A program made the translations under genes and the position numbers. Positions 51,217-59,402 of a stretch of 64,000 nt of DNA are shown one piece after another. Below the pieces are notes generated by a model. The model saw only the letters and a program-made list of their open reading frames with translations. It had not been told where the DNA came from and ran no database searches. Numbering within the stretch: the first letter of the stretch is position 1; each line of letters opens with the position of its first letter. Source of the DNA: Fibrobacter intestinalis (GTDB lineage Bacteria > Fibrobacterota > Fibrobacteria > Fibrobacterales > Fibrobacteraceae); the NCBI RefSeq assembly GCF_900167415.1, contig NZ_FUWU01000010.1, positions 1-64,000 of the forward strand, written 5' to 3'.

Positions 51217-51351
51217 CTTAAAAGCTGGCGGATTGAACCCCGAACTTACCAGGAGGGGAGCAATGATAGAGTTGTTAGAGGATTTACCTTTCCGCCAAAT
51301 TTCTATTCCCAATATAGAAATGGAACCTCAAGCAGAACCATTACTTATTGC

Positions 51352-52671
51352 TTATTTTTTCGATTTGCGAACAATTGCAGGTTCTTCGCGGAACTCAATA
51401 TGGCAATGCGGCTCAAACCGGAAGCCTCCGCGGCGATGACGGTTCAAACCCATCACGTCAGCGATTTTTTCCAGATGATCAACGACTCGATTCAAGCGGC
51501 TTTCAAAGTTCGGATTCACCGAATCGATGCAAATTTCCGGATCGCGCTTGAATTCACGGTTTTCAAATTCTTCACGACCAGTGCTTTTATATTCCCGCAA
51601 GATATTACGCAAAATTCGAGCAGGAACATTACGCATCAAATGCTTGCCATTGACCGAAATAGAATCGTCCGCTTCATAATAGATGATTTCCGCGACATGA
51701 TTGATTTTATGCAAAAGTTCATCATGCGCTTTTTGTACCGGAGTCCACGCATTGTATTCATCTTGAACCAGTGCAGAAATCAGACCGGCAAAAGGATCTT
51801 TAACGTGGGCATCTTTTGCATAAACAAATTCAGCCAAAGTAACCGGCGCACTATAATAGCGATCTTTATAGAGCAAATGCGTTCCCGTAAACGTGTCAAT
51901 GACATCCGTATCCGCACGAACACAAAGGCAGTCCGCATATTTCGAAAGGTCCCTATTAATTGGATGCTTTTCCAAGCATTCCGAAAACTTCACCAACTTG
52001 CCGACAGCGATTCCGCTTACATAGAAAATATCGCCTTCCAAGCCGCCGCCTAGACGTCCGAGCAAAGCTTCGTCCGCAGGGTATTCACAGGCATAAACCT
52101 GCATTTTTTCAAACGCGGGGAGATCCAGCAAGCGCGGAGAGTTCTGCATAAAACGCAAAAGCCACGAAGAATATATCGACGACGGCTGACCGCCAGCCTT
52201 ATGGCCTTGATTTACCAAGAAATCGTGACGTTCGTTACCTTCGGCAGCCCCTTCCACAAATACGAAATTTTCGTGGAACATATTCCGTTTTTCTATCAAA
52301 CGCAAAATACCTTGACGCTGATCCTGCATTTCATAAAAATCACGGATATAAGGCAAATAAGAACGCAAGATCGCCCTCTTGGGAACGGAATTCAAATGAT
52401 TCAACTTCCCAAACATGGAATCGGCGAAGGCGTCCAAATTCCGCCCTTTAGAGAGAAGCCAATTTGAAAATCCCGACAAGATCAACGCATTGTCACTTGC
52501 ACTGATCAATTCGTCATCGCGCCAGGCGTTTTCAATCAGCTTGCGGCTCGAAATGTTTGAACTCTGTACCAAAGGAACAAGTTCTTCGGTACTAAAGGAA
52601 AGAAGAAGTTCGCTGTAGGCCAACTTCAAAAAAACATTAGGGATTTTATTTTCTTTTTCCGACATGGCCAT
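51352..52671 (-). CDS. Hypothetical protein, 439 residues
   Basis: A soluble protein without signal peptide. N-terminal helices (FLKLAYSELLLSFSTEELVP), a middle with GGGLEGDIFYVSGIAVGKLV and CVRADTDVIDTFTG, and a basic C-terminal third (NVPARILRNILREYKSTG; DVMGLNRHRRGGFRFEPHC). No known motif. It starts ATG-GCC-ATG, so the start could be two codons later. Its 5' end faces mutL (divergent), and a terminator follows its stop. Confidence 0.75.
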   Translation of the reverse strand: MAMSEKENKIPNVFLKLAYSELLLSFSTEELVPLVQSSNISSRKLIENAWRDDELISASDNALILSGFSNWLLSKGRNLDAFADSMFGKLNHLNSVPKRAILRSYLPYIRDFYEMQDQRQGILRLIEKRNMFHENFVFVEGAAEGNERHDFLVNQGHKAGGQPSSIYSSWLLRFMQNSPRLLDLPAFEKMQVYACEYPADEALLGRLGGGLEGDIFYVSGIAVGKLVKFSECLEKHPINRDLSKYADCLCVRADTDVIDTFTGTHLLYKDRYYSAPVTLAEFVYAKDAHVKDPFAGLISALVQDEYNAWTPVQKAHDELLHKINHVAEIIYYEADDSISVNGKHLMRNVPARILRNILREYKSTGREEFENREFKRDPEICIDSVNPNFESRLNRVVDHLEKIADVMGLNRHRRGGFRFEPHCHIEFREEPAIVRKSKK

Positions 52672-52726
52672 AATTTAGATTTTTTATTTAAATTTTGGCC
52701 ACCTTCTAGGACTAATCATCCTCTTT

Positions 52727-52755
52727 TTGGGGCTTTTTAGCAAGTTTTCTATATT
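52727..52755 (+). promoter_or_regulatory. Probable leaderless promoter of mutL
   Basis: TTGGGG (52727-52732), 17 bp, TATATT (52750-52755), then only 7 nt to the ATG at 52763. Transcription should start at or next to the start codon. Confidence 0.6.
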
Positions 52756-52762
52756 TCAATAC

Positions 52763-54655
52763 ATGGAAACAACCCGAATTCACCCCCTTCCCGAAGAAGT
52801 TGTAAACCAAATTGCAGCCGGAGAAGTTGTCGAACGCCCGGCATCCGCCATCAAAGAACTCATCGAAAACGCATTGGATGCCAAAGCAACCCGAATCGAA
52901 ATTCAAATTACGGACGGCGGAAAAAAGTCCATTTTAGTTCGAGACAATGGCGAAGGAATGAATGAAGCCGACCTGAACATCTGCTATCTTCCCCATACAA
53001 CATCCAAGCTGAAATCGGCAGAAGACCTTTTTCATTTAGCAACCAATGGGTTTCGGGGCGAAGCTATCGCATCGATTGCCGCGGTTTCCAAACTGACCAT
53101 CACAAGTCGTACAGCAGATAGCGCCGAAGCGCATTCCGTCCATTTAATCGGAGGCGTTCCCGACTCCCATTACACCGACGCGTCCCCTCGAGGAACGTCT
53201 TTTTTCATCGAAGATCTTTTTTTTAACGCTCCAGTCCGAAAGACATTTTTAGGAAGCGATACGTTAGAAGCATCCCGCATTTTGGACACCGTAACCCGAC
53301 TCGCCATCGCCAACCCCAACGTGAGGCTCGATTATAAAGTAAACGGGCGAGATGTTTTTACAGGCGTAGAAGGAAACGACTTGCGCAGCCGGATCGCAGA
53401 AGCTCTTGGCGCAGGAATCGCCAAAGACATGGTTCCTGTTGATTATGAAGAAGCGGGAATCCGTGTGTCCGGCTTTGCTATGCCTCCAGGAATTCAAAAG
53501 AACAAACGGAGCAAGTTGTATTTCCACGTTCAAAAGCGTCCGATTTGGAATCCGATTATGACAAAGGCTGTCAATCGAGCTTATGAACCCTACGGAACGA
53601 CCAGTTCCCCCATCGCCGTACTTTTCTTGGAAATGGCAGACTTGGATTTCGACGTAAACGTCCATCCCAATAAAAGAGAAGTCCGCTTCGCAAACGAAAA
53701 CGATGTTTTTTTGGCCGTACACCACGCCGTTCGAGACGCTTTTCAAAAACCGGACGAAGAGCATCCGATAATCCGGTTAGAAGATATTCCCGCCGTTCCG
53801 TTTCACACGGGCACTTCCCCTGAAGCTCCTGTTGTCGGAATCAAAAATTTCAAGACCGAGCGCGACTTTCCCTTGCCAACGTCTGAACTGATTAATGAAA
53901 GCAAACCGACATCTTTTGCAGCTCCCGTTCAAAAAACTCCCCCCAAGACCATTCAAGAGCCCCCTAAAAAATATCGGACACCTGACCCCGACGACATCAT
54001 TCAAGATCTCTTTTCCCTGCCGGAGAACGGAAACATTATTCCGCTAACTCCGCAAAACCTGCGACCGCCCACTCGGATAGATAAAACGCCTCCGCCCCAA
54101 TTTTTTCAACTGGCAAATACCTATCTGGTCTGTGAAGACAGCGAAGGGCTGCTGCTTATCGATCAGAATGCGGCGCATCAACGCATTCTTTATGAACAAG
54201 CGTTGGACTCTTTAAAGTCCGAAGTCGCCTTAGAAAGCCAAGAACTGCTTTTTCCAGAAATGATAGACGTCTCTGCAGCGGAAGCCAGCGTTATTCCTCA
54301 TTTGTTGCCGATTTTAGATAAATTGGGCTTTCATCTAGAGTTATTCGGAAAAAATACATACCAACTTCGCGGAATTCCTCGAGACCTTCCCTTTTCCCGA
54401 GCCGTTGAGGCTTTGCACAATCTTTTTGCAGACGTTTTTGAAGGCGAAAATCCCGAAAATCCTTCCCAAGAACTTTGGGCCAAAGCTTGGGCAAAAAGCA
54501 ACGCCATTCATGCCGGAGACAAATTGAGCGTCGAGGAGATGACCATGATGATGGCGTCCCTTCTGGCGACGCAAGACCCCATGAGTTCCCCTTGCGGCAG
54601 ACCGACTTTAATGAGGCTTCCCCTGACCGAAATTCACAAACGATTTAAGCGCTGA
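52763..54655 (+). CDS. mutL: DNA mismatch repair protein MutL
   Basis: Links mismatch recognition to strand removal. 630 residues from METTRIHPLPEEVVNQIAAG. The N-terminal GHKL ATPase has ELIENALDAKA, VRDNGEGM, TSKL and FRGEAIASIAAVSKLTI. A Pro-rich linker (about residues 345-450) separates it from the C-terminal dimerisation domain (LLLIDQNAAHQRILYE). QNAAHQR corresponds to the QHAAHER motif but lacks the DQHAxERxxYE order, so endonuclease activity is uncertain. No SD; see the adjacent leaderless promoter. Confidence 0.95.
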   Translation: METTRIHPLPEEVVNQIAAGEVVERPASAIKELIENALDAKATRIEIQITDGGKKSILVRDNGEGMNEADLNICYLPHTTSKLKSAEDLFHLATNGFRGEAIASIAAVSKLTITSRTADSAEAHSVHLIGGVPDSHYTDASPRGTSFFIEDLFFNAPVRKTFLGSDTLEASRILDTVTRLAIANPNVRLDYKVNGRDVFTGVEGNDLRSRIAEALGAGIAKDMVPVDYEEAGIRVSGFAMPPGIQKNKRSKLYFHVQKRPIWNPIMTKAVNRAYEPYGTTSSPIAVLFLEMADLDFDVNVHPNKREVRFANENDVFLAVHHAVRDAFQKPDEEHPIIRLEDIPAVPFHTGTSPEAPVVGIKNFKTERDFPLPTSELINESKPTSFAAPVQKTPPKTIQEPPKKYRTPDPDDIIQDLFSLPENGNIIPLTPQNLRPPTRIDKTPPPQFFQLANTYLVCEDSEGLLLIDQNAAHQRILYEQALDSLKSEVALESQELLFPEMIDVSAAEASVIPHLLPILDKLGFHLELFGKNTYQLRGIPRDLPFSRAVEALHNLFADVFEGENPENPSQELWAKAWAKSNAIHAGDKLSVEEMTMMMASLLATQDPMSSPCGRPTLMRLPLTEIHKRFKR

Positions 54656-54687
54656 CAAAGCACCGAGTTTGTATATTTAAATCTATT

Positions 54688-57600
54688 GTGAAAATCATAC
54701 GGACAATCTTCGCCTCTCTTCTCTTTTGCAGTTTCGCCGCATCCGCCGAACTTTCCTTTTCTGGCAATCAGAGCGAAATCCGATGGAAAACTGCAACGTC
54801 TGAACACTTCCATTATATTTATCCAGCGGAATACAGCACTCACGCAGGACGCGTCGCTTCGGCGGCAGAAGCCGTTTACGATTCCGTCGTTTCCCGTTAT
54901 CATATCGATATGCCGCTTCGCATTCACGTTTCCATTCAAAACGCCTTGTATGCGAATGGTTCCGCAGTTCCCAACGAAAACGCCGTCAATCTTTTTTTGT
55001 CTAACTGGGATTTTAAATTGCGGAGCACGCACCCATGGGTCACAGACGTAATCACTCATGAATTTTCGCATCTCGTCAGCATCGAAAGCGGAAGCAAACT
55101 TCCCCATTTTCTTTACGGACTGCAATTTTCTTATATCGACTATTACAATGAACGCCGTACCGAAAACGCATCTTTGACCATTCCATTTACATTACAGCCT
55201 CTTTGGTTTGCCGAAGGAACTGCGCAATTTGAATCGGCGCGTATGGGTTTTGACAGCTGGGATTCCCACCGGGACATGATTCTTCGCACGGCTGTTTTGA
55301 ACGACAGCTTGCTCGATTTGAATTACATGCATGATTTTGCAGACAATTCCCTGAAAGCGGAACTCGGTCCCTACACTCAAGGTTTTTCGCTGGTTCGCTA
55401 CATCGATGCCAAATACGGTCCCAAAGCTGTTCCCGACATTTGGTTTGAACTTTCTAGACCCTACCGCGCAACTCTTTCCGCTGCGCTCCAAAAAGTGATA
55501 GGCATTGACGAAGATTCCCTCTATAAAAATTGGAAAGAAGATATAACCCGCCATTATACCAAACAAAAAGAAGAATTGGGAGTTTTAATTTCCGGGAAAA
55601 AATGGACTCAAGATGCTTTTTACCACGACTTTCCTGTCGTATCGGGCGGACATATTTACGGCATTTCCAATTTTGGAGGAGCCTGGTTTGACGGAGACGT
55701 TTTTAAAATTCCCGTTCACGCCCAAGATTCCATAACGGCAACAGATTCCGCAAGCGGCATTTCCATTACCTTGCAAGATTCCATTTTAGACATTTCCCAA
55801 TTTTCAGACAATGGATTTCATCCTGAAAAGCCTTGGTTTGACAAAGGAATCTCCGTCCGACAAATCGAAGGACGAGGACCCATTCTTACTTATACGACTT
55901 TCAAAAAACGCGATCGCCACGGGCACGCCCATTTTGACATAGCCATCGCCGACACCAACGGAAATAATCAACTCGTGACCACTCTCGCCGATGCCGTATA
56001 TCCAGATATTTCGCCCGACGGCAAAGAAATCGTCTTCGCAAGAAGGGAACCCCATTCAACGCGATTCGTCTTGAGTAAAGCCGCCATCCCCGATTCTGGA
56101 GTTCAAAAAAATGAAGAAATTCAAGACATTTTTATCCCCGACGAAAATTTTCTTTACTACAACATCTACACGCCCAAATTCAGCCCCGACGGGAAAAAAA
56201 TCGCCTTCAGCTATTTTGACGATGCAGAACGAGGCATTGCGATTATTCACGCCGACGGTTCCAACCGAATCGACTTAAAAATTCCCGGAGTCGATTTACG
56301 AGATCCGAATTGGATAGATAATGAAACCCTCATCTATTCCAGCAACCAAACCGGAATTTTCAATCTCTACACAAAGAAAATTTCTGGCGGAACAGAACAC
56401 GCCATCACAAATGTTTTAGGCGGAGCATTTAGTCCGGCCGTCGATTCCAGCATCGTTTACTATATCAATTATGATCAAGACGGTTTTTCCCTGTATTCCA
56501 TTCCTCTTACCGACTATGATGCCACCCAAGATTCCATCATCGTCCTTTACGACACCACCTATACATCGTGCCCCGATACGGTAATTCCTACGACATCGCT
56601 TATTCCCGATTCCTTAACCGAGGCGGATTCTTCCAAAGGCATCGATTTTCAGCCGACGCCGGATTCTCTAAATGTTTCTAAAGACAGTTTGAATTTCGCC
56701 CTTTCCGATTCTACCTTAAAACCGCTTCCTTGCAAAATAGATACCATCATTACAAAACGGGATTCTATCATCCAAAAAATGAAAAATCCTCCCCTTGTAC
56801 TCGCCGGAGAACTTCCTTCCAAAAACAATGTTCATTTGGAATTTGCCGACATTGAATACGCCGGATCCGAGAAGAATTACAAACCCATTCCTACTGTTTT
56901 ACTACTAGCGCCGCTCTTCATCATCCAAGAACGTTCTCCGGATTTCACCGTTAAAGGCGATGGTCAAGCCGCAGCGAAAATCGGAATCGCCATGAGCCTT
57001 TCAGATCCGCTAAAGAAAAACATTCTTTCTGCCGGGCTTCTTTTAGAAGTGGGGACTGGTTTCGATTATATCAACGGCGACGGAATCAATCCCAAAATGG
57101 AAAGAGAGTTCAGCATTGAACTGGAAAATCATTCCACACCGATTACTCTGGGACTTTCCTATACCAATATGAATTATCGATCTAAAGATACCGTGCGCTA
57201 TGAAGACCCCCGCAGCTACGAAGATTCCATTGGCACTTCTTATTATTCCGTTCCTCTAAACGCATTTGAGGCTTCGGCTAAATACAGCGTTTTTAAAGCA
57301 GGAGACAGCTTGTTCGCTTCTGTCGGATACGATTGGGCGAATTTCAACTTATACGAAGACAATTTGGAATGGACTTATCAAAAACGCATCGCCGCATCGA
57401 TTGGCGTTTCATTAGACGGAGGCGACGACAACACAACAAGCACCAATACCGCAGGCATTGGAAATGGCATTTCTGCGGTGTATCAATTCGCCAATTCCGA
57501 TCTTTATCGGCCAGGCACCTTTTCAGAAAGTTTTACCATAAGCCCTTCAGGAAAAATCGAACCGATTTATCGCAATTACACACTCCATTCTTTCTATTTC

Positions 57601-58194
57601 AATATGCACGGCAGCATCGCTTCGCCGCTTTTCCAAGGTTCTCGATTTGCCTTTGGAGCAACTGTTGCCGGACTCGGAGCTTGGAGCGCAAAAGACGCCA
57701 AAGACACTTTAGACAGCTATTATTACACACCGCTTTTGTTGGAAGGCTATCCCTACTTGATAAGCACCGAAGATTACAACCGCAGCGGACTCAAAACCGC
57801 TAAAGCAGAACTCCATTATCTCTTTCCGATTTTTGAAGACTTCCGAAATTCATTTTGGATTTTTTCAACGCGGGACTTGTTTGTGAATTTGTACGCCCAA
57901 GTGGGAGCCGCTTGGAATGCGCACGGTTTTGCCTTTTCTAAATTCAAAAAACGGGATTTTTGGGATCGAAGCGTCGGATTGGAATTCCGCATGGCAAATC
58001 GACTATTCAATTCTCTGCCACTCAACATCTCCCTGAATCTTGCCCGAGGATTGGATCGCATTGGCGAAAACGAATTTGGAGAAGGCGGGCGAAAAATGAC
58101 GCCCATCGGCATATCATTCCTCCCCAAATCCATTCGCCCGACAAAAATCGAATTTTCAATTGGCTTTGATTTCGACAACACTTGGATGTATTGA
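54688..58194 (+). CDS. Large secreted protein: HExxH peptidase-like domain, propeller and outer-membrane barrel
   Basis: 1168 residues starting at GTG (54688), signal peptide ~1-18 (KIIRTIFASLLFCSFAASA). Residues ~30-290 resemble an MA-clan peptidase domain: HEFSHLVSIES (HExxH, about residue 124) followed by PLWFAEGTAQFES, whose Glu can complete the zinc site. Then TolB/PD40-type repeats follow (DAVYPDISPDGKEIVFARR, YTPKFSPDGKKIAFSYF). After a Ser/Asp/Thr-rich linker, a C-terminal third of amphipathic strands ends with IEFSIGFDFDNTWMY, typical of an outer-membrane barrel. TATATT lies 10 nt before the GTG, so the leader is very short. Confidence 0.8.
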   Translation: MKIIRTIFASLLFCSFAASAELSFSGNQSEIRWKTATSEHFHYIYPAEYSTHAGRVASAAEAVYDSVVSRYHIDMPLRIHVSIQNALYANGSAVPNENAVNLFLSNWDFKLRSTHPWVTDVITHEFSHLVSIESGSKLPHFLYGLQFSYIDYYNERRTENASLTIPFTLQPLWFAEGTAQFESARMGFDSWDSHRDMILRTAVLNDSLLDLNYMHDFADNSLKAELGPYTQGFSLVRYIDAKYGPKAVPDIWFELSRPYRATLSAALQKVIGIDEDSLYKNWKEDITRHYTKQKEELGVLISGKKWTQDAFYHDFPVVSGGHIYGISNFGGAWFDGDVFKIPVHAQDSITATDSASGISITLQDSILDISQFSDNGFHPEKPWFDKGISVRQIEGRGPILTYTTFKKRDRHGHAHFDIAIADTNGNNQLVTTLADAVYPDISPDGKEIVFARREPHSTRFVLSKAAIPDSGVQKNEEIQDIFIPDENFLYYNIYTPKFSPDGKKIAFSYFDDAERGIAIIHADGSNRIDLKIPGVDLRDPNWIDNETLIYSSNQTGIFNLYTKKISGGTEHAITNVLGGAFSPAVDSSIVYYINYDQDGFSLYSIPLTDYDATQDSIIVLYDTTYTSCPDTVIPTTSLIPDSLTEADSSKGIDFQPTPDSLNVSKDSLNFALSDSTLKPLPCKIDTIITKRDSIIQKMKNPPLVLAGELPSKNNVHLEFADIEYAGSEKNYKPIPTVLLLAPLFIIQERSPDFTVKGDGQAAAKIGIAMSLSDPLKKNILSAGLLLEVGTGFDYINGDGINPKMEREFSIELENHSTPITLGLSYTNMNYRSKDTVRYEDPRSYEDSIGTSYYSVPLNAFEASAKYSVFKAGDSLFASVGYDWANFNLYEDNLEWTYQKRIAASIGVSLDGGDDNTTSTNTAGIGNGISAVYQFANSDLYRPGTFSESFTISPSGKIEPIYRNYTLHSFYFNMHGSIASPLFQGSRFAFGATVAGLGAWSAKDAKDTLDSYYYTPLLLEGYPYLISTEDYNRSGLKTAKAELHYLFPIFEDFRNSFWIFSTRDLFVNLYAQVGAAWNAHGFAFSKFKKRDFWDRSVGLEFRMANRLFNSLPLNISLNLARGLDRIGENEFGEGGRKMTPIGISFLPKSIRPTKIEFSIGFDFDNTWMY

Positions 58195-58220
58195 TCCCAT
58201 TTGCCCTTATAAAAAGCAAA

Positions 58221-59390
58221 TCAAGCCAACAATTCATCCGCAAGAGCATGCATCTGTTCGACATTTGCCGCAGTCATAGCGACTTTAATGCTCACTTTAC
58301 TTTTAACAAATGTAATCTCCTGCGAATTTTCAAAAAGCCTTTCCATCGCTTTATTCGCAGTCGGTGCCCAAGTTCCATTTTCCACAAAAGCGATTTTTCG
58401 TTTTTGATAATTTCTAGCGACCAGATGCTCTATAAATTCTCGCATCGTCGGAAACACTCCCGCATTGTACGTCGTCGTCGCCAAAACCAATTTGCCATAA
58501 CGAAACGCATCCTCGACGCATTCATATATATCTTCACGAGCAAGATCCGCCACAACAACTTTGGCACAACCCTTCTCCTTCAATATCTCCGCCAACTTTT
58601 CTACGGCTTTTTTCGTATTGCCATAAACCGAAGTATAAGCGATAAAAACACCTTCTGATTCTACAGCATAGCTCGACCAAATCTGGTATTTTTGCAAATA
58701 ACTTTCAATATCTGAATCCAAAACGGGGCCATGCAACGGGCAAATTTTTTCAATTTGCAAGCCTTCCAATTTTTTCAAAACGGCCTGCACACTGGTTCCG
58801 AATTTACCAACAATTCCAAAATAGTAACGGCGCGCTTCACAAGCCCAACCTTCAGGATCTTCATAATCCAAAGCACCGAATTTGCCGAAAGCGTCCGCAC
58901 TAAATAAAATCTTTTCAGAGCTCTCGTAAGTAAAAATCACTTCGGGCCAATGCACATTAGGCGCTGAAACAAAATGCAGGATATGTTCGCCCAATTCCAA
59001 AGATTCTCCATCGGAAACGACGATTTGCTTTTCTGAAATTTTTCCAAGAGAGTCGCCAAATAAAGAGTTCAGCATTCCAAAAGCCATCTTTGACGCTACG
59101 ATTTTTACATTCGGATATTTAGAAATAAACTTTTGAATATTCGCCGAATGGTCCATTTCCATGTGCTGTACAATTAAATAATCCGGAGTTCGATTCCCAA
59201 CGGCGGATTCAATATTGTCCAACCATTCCTCTCCAAAATTTTCTCCGACACTGTCCATCACAGCAATTTTTTCATCGAATATCACATAGGAATTGTAAGA
59301 CATTCCGTTGGGAACATTAAAAAGACCTTCAAATAAATCAATTTGATGATCATTCACGCCGACATAATGAATCGAGTTGGATATTTTCAT
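58221..59390 (-). CDS. Flavodiiron protein (FprA-type)
   Basis: Reduces oxygen or nitric oxide to protect anaerobes. 389 residues. The N-terminal metallo-beta-lactamase-like domain holds the diiron ligands in QHMEMDHSANIQKF (about residue 80; HxExDH), then LHFVSAPNVHWPEV and FSADAFGKFG. The C-terminal flavodoxin domain starts at VFIAYTSVYGNTKKAVEKLA and includes TTTYNAGVFPTM. AAGGA precedes the ATG. No rubredoxin gene adjoins. It fits a strict anaerobe. Confidence 0.93.
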   Translation of the reverse strand: MKISNSIHYVGVNDHQIDLFEGLFNVPNGMSYNSYVIFDEKIAVMDSVGENFGEEWLDNIESAVGNRTPDYLIVQHMEMDHSANIQKFISKYPNVKIVASKMAFGMLNSLFGDSLGKISEKQIVVSDGESLELGEHILHFVSAPNVHWPEVIFTYESSEKILFSADAFGKFGALDYEDPEGWACEARRYYFGIVGKFGTSVQAVLKKLEGLQIEKICPLHGPVLDSDIESYLQKYQIWSSYAVESEGVFIAYTSVYGNTKKAVEKLAEILKEKGCAKVVVADLAREDIYECVEDAFRYGKLVLATTTYNAGVFPTMREFIEHLVARNYQKRKIAFVENGTWAPTANKAMERLFENSQEITFVKSKVSIKVAMTAANVEQMHALADELLA

Positions 59391-59402
59391 TGTAAATCCT
59401 TT

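Noticed and set aside
51214-51305. tRNA-like sequence on the minus strand (TGGCGGA/TCCGCCA ends, GGTTCAATCC)
   Set aside because: A 7-bp end stem exists, but no T arm, D arm and anticodon arm can be arranged with normal spacing.
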